NCBI GenBank assembly: GCA_020859845.1
Contig: JAJBVL010000056.1
Coordinates: forward strand, 1-54,747
Direction of reading: 5' to 3'
Length of the DNA stretch: 54,747 nucleotides
Source of the DNA: Bacteroidales bacterium
Lineage (GTDB): Bacteria > Bacteroidota > Bacteroidia > Bacteroidales > Muribaculaceae
Shown: positions 8,702 to 17,252 of the stretch, piece by piece
Layout of the letters: each line of letters opens with the position of its first letter
Numbering within the stretch: the first letter of the stretch is position 1
Program-made: the position numbers and the translations under genes
Notes under the pieces: generated by a model
The model's database searches: none
Seen by the model: only the letters and a program-made list of their open reading frames with translations
Told to the model about the DNA's origin: nothing

Positions 8702-9174
8702 AACCTATTCCTTTGTTTGCAAATTTATTATATGGCGAGCAAATGAACGGTATGAGAAATATAGCGGAACATAGAAAAAAAACCGGTTTGCAGGTAAAAC
8801 CTGTATCTTTTCCTGATGCGAGAAAAAATGAGTAACTTTACACTCACAAAACAGAAAGAAACAGCGTTCTCTATGATAGTGATCCGAATGGAAAAACAAG
8901 ATGTGGAAGTGAATTCCAGCCACCTTTTTCAATCTTGAAAAGGCAACGGATAAGTAGCGATTTGTTTTCCTAACTCCCTCAAAAACGGCTAAAAGCCGCC
9001 AATGGAAGAATATGGTACAAAGCTACATATCCCTCTCGATTTCAAACACTTTGCATTATTCCTCCGAAATCCATCCGTATGTGGGCGAGTTTTCTTATAT
9101 TTGTCGCATGATTCTACCATTCCGTAACCTGCCCCATCGCATCATAAATAAGAAATTTCACTCTACTACCAAAT
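8702..9174. other. Gene-free interval, probable element-chromosome junction zone
   Basis: About 470 bases with no convincing gene, between the terminal integrase and chromosomal genes. The attachment site should lie here. GTAACTTTAC (8832-8841) resembles the CTnDOT core GTAnnTTTGC, but with one mismatch and no second copy to compare. No tRNA gene was seen at the junction. Confidence 0.4.
9096..9103 (+). promoter_or_regulatory. Candidate -7 box TATATTTG
   Basis: Matches TAnnTTTG about 70 bases upstream of the displaced start of the CocE-like hydrolase. No clear -33 TTG is seen. Confidence 0.4.
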
Positions 9175-9396
9175 ATGAAAAAAAAAACTTTGTCTGATTA
9201 TGATTATTTCTGCATTTGCTCAGGTTGCAAAGTCATCCGAACGGGATTCTCTGCTGCTCCGCAACCGAGAGGGAAAAACATTCAGCGTGCCTACACGCAA
9301 AGCTCTGCCGATTGAGGCTCAACGTGTACGCTATCCAGGGTTCAAACAAGAGACCCTTATCCTTAAAAAAAGGCAGCATCCGACGGGAGGGCGCTA
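9175..9396 (+). other. Displaced N-terminus and signal peptide of the CocE-like hydrolase
   Basis: An ATG at 9175 is followed by ten A's. If one A is removed the reading is MKKKLCLIMIISAFAQ, a clean Sec signal peptide with cleavage after AFA, and it continues in the frame of 9200 as SVPTRKALPIEAQ to YPGFKQETLILKK. That frame then meets a 7-A run (9365-9371); removing one A joins it to the hydrolase frame at LKKGSIRREGAKPL. As the sequence stands, these residues are out of frame with the main body. Confidence 0.75.
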
Positions 9397-11099
9397 AGCC
9401 ACTGCCTTGTGACATATTGCTGGAACGAGACGTGCCAATCCAATTGCGAGACGGAGTGACCATCTACACTGACGTATTCCAACCCGTGGGCGAAGGCAAA
9501 TGGCCAGCAATATTGGCCTGGAGTCCCTATGGAAAAGGAATTGGTGGACAAATGCTCGATGATGTGCCATATCGGTCGGGCGTGCCATTGGATGCCACCT
9601 CTGGCCTCGAGAAATTCGAGGGTCCTGATCCAGCCTATTGGGTTGAGCATGGTTATGCCATAGTGAATCCTGACAAGCGTGGCGCCTATATGTCAGAAGG
9701 GCATTTCTTGTATTGGGGCCACGAGGATGCGCTGGATGGTTGTGATGTAATTGAGTGGATAGCCTCACAGCCATGGAGCAATAGCAATGTGGGAATGTCG
9801 GGCAATTCTTGGCTCACAGTATCGCAATGGTTCATAGCCGCCGAACGACCCAGGCACCTCGTCGCCATCGCACCCTGGGAAGGCTTTTGTGATCATTACC
9901 GCGAATCTGGCACCCGAGGAGGCATCCCTGCTCCGGAGCTTCCAGAAATGATAGCTGAAACTTTTTCCTCGCACGGAGGCGCAATGGAAGATCAGCCACG
10001 AATGATAGTGGAGCGTACGATGATGTGTGACTATTGGCAAGATAAGGCAGCCTGCATCGAGGCCATCCACATCCCGGCTTATGTTGTGGCCAGCTACACC
10101 AACCCCCTCCACTCTCACGGCACGTTCTCGGGGTTCCGCCGCTTGGGAACTGAAGAGAAATGGCTACGCGTCCACAACACTAATGAATGGCACGACTATT
10201 ATACCCCGCAGAATGTGGAAGACCTGCGCCGATTCTTTGATCATTATCTGAAAGGCATAGACAACGGATGGGAGCAAACTCCTCGGGTGCGCCTATCAGT
10301 GCTTAATCCTAGCGGAGAGGATATCGTGAACCGAGAGGAACAGGAATTCCCTTTGGAGCGCACTCAATACCAAAAGCTCTACCTCAATGCAGCTGACCAT
10401 ACGCTGTGCAACACACCGCCGGAGATGGCTGCCAACGATTCCTATGATTCCGAAGGGGAAAACAGCCATGCTGTCTACCGCATGCGCATGACCCAACCCA
10501 CAGAGATTACAGGTTACATGAAGCTGCATTTGTGGGTTTCAGCACCCGACAACGACGATATGGACTTGGCTTTAAGTGTGGAGAAACTTTCAGAAGATGG
10601 AAGCCCACTGCCCGACCTTACGGGCAACCCTATTGCTGCCACAGGATTGCTGAGGGTGTCTATGCGTAAGTTGGATACAGTACTTTCCACCGAAGCAGAG
10701 CCCTACTATCCTTTCACCACCGAACAAAAGCTGCAAGCAGGAGAAATAGTACCCGTTGAAATAGGAATTTGGCCCATGGGATTGTACTTCAACCAGGGGG
10801 AAATCCTGCAGCTAACAGTGGGCGCCTACAAGCCGTCGCAAGGAGCCATTCCATTTGGATCGGCATGCATAACAGTACCAAAAGATGGCTATACATATAT
10901 GCCCGGCTCTCAGGTGGAGATGTTGAATTTGGGTGGCAATGAGACTGAATGCGCTGATCCCAATGAAACCGTAACCTCGCCTGTTACCCATAATAGGGGT
11001 AGACATGTGATACACTCAGGTGGTCAATATGACAGCCATCTACTCGCGCCTATAATTCCAGAAAAAAAAAATGAGGGAGTTGACACTGGGGGGAGGTAA
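9216..11099 (+). CDS. CocE/NonD-family serine hydrolase (X-prolyl peptidase-like), N-terminus frameshifted
   Basis: Alpha/beta-hydrolase of the CocE / X-Pro dipeptidyl-peptidase S15 family. Motifs: LRDGVTIYTDVFQP early, oxyanion region SPYGKG, NPDKRGAYMSEG, nucleophile elbow GMSGNSWLT, and a C-terminal jelly-roll (from about residue 420) typical of CocE. The first 49 or so residues of the open frame are not authentic: the real N-terminus, including a secretion signal, lies in another frame (see 9175-9396), so the natural protein would be exported. A further 10-A run sits near the end (11062-11071). The gene is either a recent pseudogene or carries homopolymer sequencing errors. It is the first chromosomal gene beside the mobile element. 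Confidence 0.85.
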   Translation: MLRLQSHPNGILCCSATEREKHSACLHAKLCRLRLNVYAIQGSNKRPLSLKKGSIRREGAKPLPCDILLERDVPIQLRDGVTIYTDVFQPVGEGKWPAILAWSPYGKGIGGQMLDDVPYRSGVPLDATSGLEKFEGPDPAYWVEHGYAIVNPDKRGAYMSEGHFLYWGHEDALDGCDVIEWIASQPWSNSNVGMSGNSWLTVSQWFIAAERPRHLVAIAPWEGFCDHYRESGTRGGIPAPELPEMIAETFSSHGGAMEDQPRMIVERTMMCDYWQDKAACIEAIHIPAYVVASYTNPLHSHGTFSGFRRLGTEEKWLRVHNTNEWHDYYTPQNVEDLRRFFDHYLKGIDNGWEQTPRVRLSVLNPSGEDIVNREEQEFPLERTQYQKLYLNAADHTLCNTPPEMAANDSYDSEGENSHAVYRMRMTQPTEITGYMKLHLWVSAPDNDDMDLALSVEKLSEDGSPLPDLTGNPIAATGLLRVSMRKLDTVLSTEAEPYYPFTTEQKLQAGEIVPVEIGIWPMGLYFNQGEILQLTVGAYKPSQGAIPFGSACITVPKDGYTYMPGSQVEMLNLGGNETECADPNETVTSPVTHNRGRHVIHSGGQYDSHLLAPIIPEKKNEGVDTGGR

Positions 11100-11122
11100 A
11101 AACTAAATTGTAACGAAACCAG

Positions 11123-11177
11123 AAAATCCTCACGCAGGGCTTCAGGTAGGTTCACTGCGTGAGGATTTTTCTTTTTT
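11123..11177 (+). terminator. Strong intrinsic terminator
   Basis: 15-bp perfect arms (AAAATCCTCACGCAG at 11123, complement at 11155-11169) with a 17-base loop and a following T-rich run. It ends the hydrolase transcript. Confidence 0.85.
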
Positions 11178-11284
11178 TGGAGTTGGAGATGGGCTTTAAT
11201 GGTCCTCATCAGAGATAACATATTGAGCTGCTTCTACGTTATAACATTAACGACCCTCATTGTTTAACCAAAATTTCAAGCAGT

Positions 11285-11692
11285 ATGAGCTACAAGATTG
11301 AAGAAATTGAAGGTATAGGCCCAGCCTACGCCGAAAAACTGAAAGCTGAAAAAATCGACACCGTGGAAGATCTCCTTGACCGTTGCGCCTCACGCTCAGG
11401 ACGCGAAAAGGTGGCCGAGGCCACTGGCATCTCGCCTAAGCTGCTCCTGAAATGGACCAACCATGCCGACCTCTTTCGCATCAAGGGCGTAGCAGGCCAG
11501 TTTGCCGAGCTCCTGGAGACTGCAGGTGTCGACACCATCAAAGAGCTTCGTCATCGTGTGCCTGCCAATCTCCACGCCAAGCTCGTAGAGACCAACGAGG
11601 CACGCAATCTCTGCAATCGCGTCCCCTCGGAGAAAGAGATTGCCGACATGGTGGAGCAAGCCAAAGAGCTTGAGCCCAGAGTGACTTATTAA
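11285..11692 (+). CDS. Helix-hairpin-helix protein, DUF4332 family
   Basis: 135 aa. It opens with IEEIEGIGPAYAEKLKAEKI, a helix-hairpin-helix motif, and has a second pair at FRIKGVAGQFAELLETAGVDTIKEL. This two-fold arrangement matches DUF4332, thought to bind DNA non-specifically; its biological role is unknown. It stands alone, with hairpin terminators on each side, and has no signal peptide. The assignment rests on the repeated IxGIGPxYAxxL-type motif. Confidence 0.8.
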   Translation: MSYKIEEIEGIGPAYAEKLKAEKIDTVEDLLDRCASRSGREKVAEATGISPKLLLKWTNHADLFRIKGVAGQFAELLETAGVDTIKELRHRVPANLHAKLVETNEARNLCNRVPSEKEIADMVEQAKELEPRVTY

Positions 11693-11750
11693 TCCCCCCT
11701 CCCATCGGCTTATCTCTGCTTAGCAGTCTGCTTAAGCTTAAATAAATTAA

Positions 11751-11787
11751 CCCCGCGCCTCCAGGGATGGTGGCGCGGGGCGTTATT
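11751..11787. terminator. Bidirectional terminator
   Basis: 9-bp GC arms (CCCCGCGCC at 11751-11759, GGCGCGGGG at 11772-11780) between convergent genes. A/T-rich flanks on the left give the minus strand a T-rich tail. Confidence 0.7.
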
Positions 11788-11806
11788 TAGGATTATGTTG
11801 AGGAGC

Positions 11807-12358
11807 TTAGAGGTCGGCCATCTCGATAACTTCTACTGTGGTAAGATTGTCAACAGGATGGTTGACGAGTACGCCATCAGAGAGGAAGTAGTAGGGCTCG
11901 TCGTTGGCCAGGATGTTTACACGATAGATATCACCACCATGGAAACGTATCTGGCTCACTTCGTTGGCCACGCCATTCTCGGTCAATACGGCAATCACCT
12001 TGCCAGGAAGAAGTCCGTCAAGAATATCGGCTGGGAGTGCCTTGCCTTCGGGAGCCTTCACTTGGGTCCAGAGGCCCGTGGATTCGAAGGTGAGGTCTAC
12101 GCCACTTGCCAAATCGATTTCATAGCCGGTGTAGGTGTGTTCACAGTCGTCGATGGTGCAGGCTGGGAAGTAGGTGGCCAGGAAGTTGGTAGTGGCTGCG
12201 GGGAGCTGACCGGGCTTTACGGGCTCAGGATTGGTGAGGATGAAGTGGGCAGGCCCACCACCCGGAGGATTGCCAAGATAGGGAGATGCAGCATTTGCAA
12301 GAGAGGTAGTGGCCATTGCCACCAGACCTACAGCGAGTAAAAAGACATTGCGTTTCAT
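11807..12358 (-). CDS. Secreted PepSY-like protein
   Basis: 183 aa from the ATG at 12358. The signal peptide MKRNVFLLAVGLVAMATTS ends at about ANA. The mature part has two similar halves: a PATTNFLATYFP / YTGYEIDLASGVDLTF segment and a later one with VSQIRFHGGDIYRV. This resembles the Bacteroidota periplasmic PepSY-like (beta-lactamase-inhibitor-like) family, though the usual tandem repeat is weak. The proline- and glycine-rich linker PYLGNPPGGGPAHF is unusual. Likely periplasmic and probably binding; no enzyme motif is seen. A TTG nine bases upstream would be an alternative start. Confidence 0.6.
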   Translation of the reverse strand: MKRNVFLLAVGLVAMATTSLANAASPYLGNPPGGGPAHFILTNPEPVKPGQLPAATTNFLATYFPACTIDDCEHTYTGYEIDLASGVDLTFESTGLWTQVKAPEGKALPADILDGLLPGKVIAVLTENGVANEVSQIRFHGGDIYRVNILANDEPYYFLSDGVLVNHPVDNLTTVEVIEMADL

Positions 12359-12488
12359 TGTATTCAAAAGTTTAAAGAGTTGAGATGTTTGGAAAAGTGC
12401 TTGTTTAAAAAGTACTTCTTTCGTTTAAGAGACCTTTACTTAAACAACAATAGGGAGCATAGATGGTTCGCACAGCCACACTTTTTTG

Positions 12489-12496
12489 TAACTTTG
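12489..12496 (+). promoter_or_regulatory. Candidate -7 box TAACTTTG for tsaD
   Basis: Matches TAnnTTTG, 60 bases upstream of the tsaD ATG in the divergent interval. Confidence 0.5.
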
Positions 12497-12555
12497 CACA
12501 TCATTACATCCCACAAGTCAAAAAAACGAACGACAGAAACTAACCCCCATCAAAG

Positions 12556-13572
12556 ATGAGCATCGTAATACTTGGAATAGAATCCTCATGCGACGACACC
12601 TCAGCCGCCGTGGTGGTGGATGGCCTCCTGCGCTCCAACGTCATTGCCAGCCAGAAGGTCCACGAGGAGTTTGGAGGCGTGGTGCCCGAGTTGGCATCGC
12701 GCGCCCATCAGCAAAACATAGTGCCGGTGGTGGCCACTGCTATCAGCCGCGCTGGTATCGACAAGCACGATCTTAGCGCCATCGCCTTCACGCGCGGTCC
12801 TGGCTTGCTGGGGTCGCTGCTGGTCGGCACCTCCTTCGCCAAGGGGCTGTCGCTGGGCCTACGATGCCCTATTATAGATGTCAATCATCTCCATGGCCAT
12901 GTGTTGGCCCACTTTCTCAGGAAAGAAGAGACCGACCGGGTCCCGGAGTTCCCATTTATCTGTCTACTCATCTCGGGGGGCAACTCTCAGATAGTGTTGG
13001 TAAAGGACTGGGGCAATATGACCATCCTTGGGCGCACCATCGATGATGCTGCTGGAGAGGCTTTCGACAAATGCGCTAAAGTGATGGGGCTCCCCTACCC
13101 TGGTGGTCCCCACATTGACCGACTGGCCTCCGAGGGCAACCCCAATCGCTTCCACTTTGCAAAGCCACATATACCTGGGCTCGACTATAGTTTCAGCGGC
13201 TTGAAGACCTCGTTTCTCTACACTCTTCGCGATGCTGTGGCTCAGGATCCCGACTTCATTGCCAAGAACCAAGCCGACTTAGCAGCCTCGCTCCAACACA
13301 CCATCATCGAAATCCTTATGGACAAACTCCGTAGAGCCGTAGAGCAGACCGGAGTGAGGACCATAGCTATCGGTGGAGGCGTGTCGGCCAATTCGGGAGT
13401 GAGAGAAGCTGTAGCTTCATATTGCGAGCGCTATGGGCTGGAGGCCTTTATACCCGAGCGTGCCTTTACCACCGACAATGCTGCTATGGTGGCGATGGCT
13501 GGCTACTTCAAGTATCTGGCCAAAGATTTCTGTCAATACGACTCAACCCCTTATGCACGAGTGACGATATGA
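12556..13572 (+). CDS. tsaD: tRNA N6-adenosine threonylcarbamoyltransferase TsaD
   Basis: 338 aa, full length. Transfers the threonylcarbamoyl group to A37 of ANN-decoding tRNAs, working with TsaB, TsaE and TsaC-type partners (not in this window). Diagnostic motifs: GIESSCDDTSAAVV at the N-terminus, metal-binding HLHGHVLAH (His about 111 and 115), LLISGGNSQIVLV, GGPHIDRLA, FSGLKTSF and GGGVSANSGVR, then TTDNAAMVAMAG. The stop overlaps the start of cinA (ATGA), so the two are co-translated. Confidence 0.97.
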   Translation: MSIVILGIESSCDDTSAAVVVDGLLRSNVIASQKVHEEFGGVVPELASRAHQQNIVPVVATAISRAGIDKHDLSAIAFTRGPGLLGSLLVGTSFAKGLSLGLRCPIIDVNHLHGHVLAHFLRKEETDRVPEFPFICLLISGGNSQIVLVKDWGNMTILGRTIDDAAGEAFDKCAKVMGLPYPGGPHIDRLASEGNPNRFHFAKPHIPGLDYSFSGLKTSFLYTLRDAVAQDPDFIAKNQADLAASLQHTIIEILMDKLRRAVEQTGVRTIAIGGGVSANSGVREAVASYCERYGLEAFIPERAFTTDNAAMVAMAGYFKYLAKDFCQYDSTPYARVTI

Positions 13573-14840
13573 AGATAGCTATCATCCCTATCGGCGACGA
13601 GCTCCTGATAGGCCAAGTGACCGACACCAATAGCGGCATGATTGCCCGCCATATAGCTCCCTATGGATGGGAAGTGGAGCAAGTGAATGTGGTGGGCGAT
13701 GATGCCCAAGCCATTAGAGACGCCATTGAGCGGGCATTCATGACTGTAGATGTGGTGTTGACCACCGGCGGACTGGGTCCTACGCGCGACGACATCACAA
13801 AGGGCGTGCTCTGCAGCCTGTTTGGCGGCGAGCTACAAGAAGACCCCGAGGTGCTCGCCAACGTGCGCCATGTGATCGAAGCTCGTGGGCTCCGGCTCAA
13901 CCATCTCACCTCCCTTCAAGCCATGGTGCCAACCTCGTGTCGCGTGATACAAAACGCCGTTGGGACAGCCCCCATCATGTGGTTTGAACGCCCGAAAAAG
14001 TGCGCTGACTGCAAGCGCCAAGTGTTGGTGGCCATGCCTGGCGTTCCCTTCGAGACGCGCCAGATGTTTACCACCGCTGTCTTTCCTCAGCTCCTGGAAG
14101 CCTTCGCCAGCCACACCCAAGTGGAACATCACACATTGATTGTGACCGACATCAGCGAATCAGCTTTAGCCGAGCATATCCGCGATTGGGAAAATGCGCT
14201 GCCCGAGAATATCCACTTAGCCTATCTGCCTCAGCCCGGTCTTATACGCCTTCGCTTAGATGCCCATTTAGATGCACAAGGTGACGACCACGATTCGCTT
14301 GCCCATACAAGCTCTCTTTATTTTAATAAGCTTGTGGAGCTATGCAAGCCCTGGCTCCTCTACAGCGGCGATAAGACTCCTGCCGAAATCTTGCTGGAGC
14401 GTCTCGGACAAAAGGGACTTACGGTGGCCACAGCCGAAAGTTGCACCGGAGGAAACATCGCTCATCAGATAACAGAGATACCAGGCGCCTCTGCTGCCAT
14501 GCTTGGAGGAGTGGTGGCCTACTGCAATAGTTTGAAGACACACCTTCTCGGCGTAAGCGAAGCCACGCTTGAAAGCCATGGGGCTGTCAGCGAACCGACA
14601 GTCCGCGAGATGGCCGAGGGGGTGTGCCGAGCCACAGATGCTAAAGTTGGAATCGCTACCAGCGGCATAGCAGGCCCTACAGGCGCTGTAGAAGGCAAGC
14701 CTGTAGGCACGGTGTGTATGGGTGTATGTGTGGATGGCCACACGACGACAGCCACCTATCACTTTCCAGGCGACCGTCAGCGCGTCATCGACCGCGCCAC
14801 CCGCGTGGCTCTTATAATGGCTATCAGGGCCCTTGGTTGA
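13569..14840 (+). CDS. cinA: CinA family protein (MoCF-like + nicotinamide-nucleotide amidohydrolase)
   Basis: 423 aa from the ATG that overlaps the tsaD stop; a longer frame reaching into tsaD is not the likely start. The N-terminal molybdopterin-binding-like domain shows IGDELLIGQVTDTNS and TTGGLGPTRDD. The C-terminal CinA domain has AESCTGGNIAHQIT, GGVVAYCNSLK and TSGIAGPTGAVEGKPVGTV, the NMN deamidase signature. The protein is implicated in pyridine-nucleotide salvage (NMN to NaMN) and ADP-ribose hydrolysis. A tsaD-cinA pair is common in Bacteroidales. Confidence 0.95.
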   Translation: MKIAIIPIGDELLIGQVTDTNSGMIARHIAPYGWEVEQVNVVGDDAQAIRDAIERAFMTVDVVLTTGGLGPTRDDITKGVLCSLFGGELQEDPEVLANVRHVIEARGLRLNHLTSLQAMVPTSCRVIQNAVGTAPIMWFERPKKCADCKRQVLVAMPGVPFETRQMFTTAVFPQLLEAFASHTQVEHHTLIVTDISESALAEHIRDWENALPENIHLAYLPQPGLIRLRLDAHLDAQGDDHDSLAHTSSLYFNKLVELCKPWLLYSGDKTPAEILLERLGQKGLTVATAESCTGGNIAHQITEIPGASAAMLGGVVAYCNSLKTHLLGVSEATLESHGAVSEPTVREMAEGVCRATDAKVGIATSGIAGPTGAVEGKPVGTVCMGVCVDGHTTTATYHFPGDRQRVIDRATRVALIMAIRALG

Positions 14841-14850
14841 TGCCGTCTCT

Positions 14851-16140
14851 TCAAGAAGGCCTCACCTGCCCCTCTCCATCTATAAGCCACCGATAAGTGG
14901 TCAAGGCTGTGAGCCCCATAGGGCCTCGTGGACCCAGCTTCTGAGTGGAGATGCCAATCTCAGCGCCGAGGCCAAACTGAGCACCATCAGTAAACGATGT
15001 AGGAGCATTGACATACACACAGGCTGCATCTACCCTTTGCTGGAAGAGGCGGCCTGCTTCTTTATCGTCGGTGACTATCGCCTCGCTATGGCCCGACCCG
15101 TGGAGGGAGATATGCTCAAGGGCCTCTTCTATGTCCTCCACTATTCTTAGTCCCATCTTGTAGTCCATCCACTCCGTATCGAAGGTGTCGGCTGCTGCTT
15201 CTCTGAGTAGTTGGGGAGGATAGTGACCCTCAAGAGCCTCGCGAGCTTCGGCATCGGCATATATTATTACGTTTTTCTCAGCCAAAGGCTCCACAAGTTG
15301 AGGTAGGTCGGGCGTGCGACTACGATCCACGAGGAGCGTGTCGAGAGCGTTGCAGACGCTCACACGGCGTGTCTTGGCATTTTCAACGATGCGACGCCCC
15401 ATCTCGAGATTGCCTTGGCTATGGAAATAGCAGTGCACTACGCCTGCGCCTGTCTCTATCACAGGCACACGCGCTGTGGAGCGCACGAAGTCGATCAGTC
15501 GGCGCCCTCCCCGAGGTATGCACACATCTATATATCCCACGGCTTGAAGCATTGCCTGCGTGGCGTCGTGGGATGGAGGCAAGAGCACCACAAGGTCGGC
15601 TGAGAAGCCATGACGCTCCAACACCTTATGTATAATGTCGACAATGGCACGTGAAGAATGGTACGCATCAGCACCACACTTGAGGACAGTGGCATTCGCC
15701 GTGCGCAGGCAGAGGGCGACCACATCGCAGGTGACGTTGGGGCGTGCCTCGTAGATGACCCCCACCACCCCGAAGGGCACACGTTGGCGTCGGAGGAGAA
15801 GACCGTTGGGCAAGCGGCGATTTTCTATTATCTCACCTACGGGAGAAGGGAGTGTGGCCACATGGCGCATATCTTCGGCTATTGCTTCGAGGCGAGCTGC
15901 TGTCAGCAATAGGCGGTCGCGCAGTGGAGAGCCTGGATGTTGACGATCCATCTCCGCAATGTCTTGGGCATTAGCCTCCAAGATGGAGGCCTGCTGGGCA
16001 AGGAGTGCATCGGCCAAGTCGAGCAGCACGGCTTGTGTATCGTCAGGCGACACCATTGCCAAGCTACGCGAGGCATTCTTTACACGCTTAAAGAGCGCAT
16101 CACACTCGTCGAAAAGAGCGGTGTTTTTATCTGATTTCAT
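14851..16140 (-). CDS. proA: Gamma-glutamyl phosphate reductase ProA
   Basis: 429 aa. NADPH-dependent reduction of glutamyl-5-phosphate to glutamate-5-semialdehyde, the second step of proline synthesis. Aldehyde-dehydrogenase-type fold: PFGVVGVIYEARPNVT, LKCGADAYHSSRA, catalytic Cys in RRVSVCNALDTLLVD, and C-terminal FGLGAEIGISTQKLGPRGPMGL. Its start overlaps the end of proB by 14 bases, so proB and proA are coupled. It ends 10 bases from convergent cinA without an obvious terminator. Confidence 0.97.
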   Translation of the reverse strand: MKSDKNTALFDECDALFKRVKNASRSLAMVSPDDTQAVLLDLADALLAQQASILEANAQDIAEMDRQHPGSPLRDRLLLTAARLEAIAEDMRHVATLPSPVGEIIENRRLPNGLLLRRQRVPFGVVGVIYEARPNVTCDVVALCLRTANATVLKCGADAYHSSRAIVDIIHKVLERHGFSADLVVLLPPSHDATQAMLQAVGYIDVCIPRGGRRLIDFVRSTARVPVIETGAGVVHCYFHSQGNLEMGRRIVENAKTRRVSVCNALDTLLVDRSRTPDLPQLVEPLAEKNVIIYADAEAREALEGHYPPQLLREAAADTFDTEWMDYKMGLRIVEDIEEALEHISLHGSGHSEAIVTDDKEAGRLFQQRVDAACVYVNAPTSFTDGAQFGLGAEIGISTQKLGPRGPMGLTALTTYRWLIDGEGQVRPS

Positions 16141-17224
16141 CTATATAAAGGTAATCGTAATGAACCACCGGACGCCCTCCACGCTTTCCCATGGCTTGGG
16201 AAGCCGCTTGGCTATCGATGGAAGCTCGGCCCACTCCAATACGTTGGTTGTCGGGGTCGAAGATTGTTATTAAGTCGCCCTCCTCCCATTCTCCTTCGGT
16301 TTTTACCAGTCCGATGGGGAGAAGGCTCACGGCTTGATCGCTTTTGAGCACCTCGGCAGCCTTCTTATCCACCCAGATGGAGCCGCGAGCAAAGCTATCG
16401 CTGTGGGCTATCCACCGCTTGATGGGGCTCACCGACGCAGCGTTGGCTACAAACGTGGTATGTGGCGCCGTTTCAGGATGCTCTATGAGCGACGACAGGA
16501 TATTAGGGCGCTTGCCATTAGCTATTATCACCTCGATGCCCTCCTCGGCAAGGCGTCGGGCCACGCCATACTTGGTGCCCATGCCACCGCGTCCAAAGCC
16601 GCTTTTAGCCGTGGAGATATAGCTCGAGAGGTCGTCGCCAGGCTCTACCCGAGGTATGAGTTGAGATTGAGGAAGGCGAGGGTCACCCGTGAATATTCCG
16701 TCAATGTTGCTGAGGATGATAAGAAGCCTGGCGCGCATCATTGAGGCAATCAGGCCCGAGAGCTCGTCATTGTCGGTAAACATCAGCTCGGTCATGCTCG
16801 TGGTGTCGTTTTCATTCACCACTGGCACCACGCCACGCCGCAGCATCACTTCGATACAACTGCGCTGGTTGAGATAGGCCGAGCGAGTGTCGAAGTTTTC
16901 TTTTTGGGTCAACACTTGTCCCACATTGATACCGTAGTCGGAGAAGAGGGTGAAGTAGATCGACATTAGTTTCACCTGACCTACGGCCGAGAAGAGTTGA
17001 CGTTGCTCTACGCTGTCCATCTTCTCTACGCATCCTCCGAGGATGCTACGCCCGCATGCCACTGCCCCGCTCGACACGAGGATCACCTGCATGCCCGCAG
17101 CATGGAGTTTGGCCACTTGATCGACGATCGACGCCATTGCCAATACGTCGGGGCCACCATCGTCGCGAGTGAGCACATTGCTGCCCACCTTCACCACGAT
17201 GCGATTATCATTATCTTTGTACAA
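16127..17224 (-). CDS. proB: Glutamate 5-kinase ProB with PUA domain
   Basis: 365 aa. Phosphorylates glutamate to glutamyl-5-phosphate, the first and usually proline-inhibited step of proline synthesis. The amino-acid-kinase domain shows VVKVGSNVLT, VILVSSGAVACG, VPVVNENDTTS, LSNIDGIFTGDP and GRGGMGTKYG. The C-terminal 90 residues (from SFARGSIWVDKKA) form the PUA domain. It overlaps proA and lies 28 bases downstream of the lactate permease on the same strand, so read-through from that gene is possible. Confidence 0.97.
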   Translation of the reverse strand: MYKDNDNRIVVKVGSNVLTRDDGGPDVLAMASIVDQVAKLHAAGMQVILVSSGAVACGRSILGGCVEKMDSVEQRQLFSAVGQVKLMSIYFTLFSDYGINVGQVLTQKENFDTRSAYLNQRSCIEVMLRRGVVPVVNENDTTSMTELMFTDNDELSGLIASMMRARLLIILSNIDGIFTGDPRLPQSQLIPRVEPGDDLSSYISTAKSGFGRGGMGTKYGVARRLAEEGIEVIIANGKRPNILSSLIEHPETAPHTTFVANAASVSPIKRWIAHSDSFARGSIWVDKKAAEVLKSDQAVSLLPIGLVKTEGEWEEGDLITIFDPDNQRIGVGRASIDSQAASQAMGKRGGRPVVHYDYLYIDEIR

Positions 17225-17252
17225 TGCTTAAAACTAAAGGTTGCTTAGAGGG

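Noticed and set aside
8832-8841. GTAACTTTAC as proven attachment core
   Set aside because: One mismatch to the known core and no second copy in the window; kept only as a candidate.
8702-9174. tRNA gene as integration target
   Set aside because: No cloverleaf or T-loop sequence was found in the interval.
9178-9187. Programmed ribosomal frameshift in the CocE-like gene
   Set aside because: There is no flanking stimulatory structure that I can see, and two separate shifts would be needed; slippage or sequencing error is simpler.
11795-12340. Plus-strand frame opposite the PepSY-like gene
   Set aside because: The minus strand has a signal peptide and a sensible protein; the plus reading has no start context or domain.
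13422-13568. Extended N-terminus of cinA
   Set aside because: It would overlap tsaD by 150 bases; the ATG at 13569 overlaps the tsaD stop and starts the family pattern MKIAIIPIGDELL.
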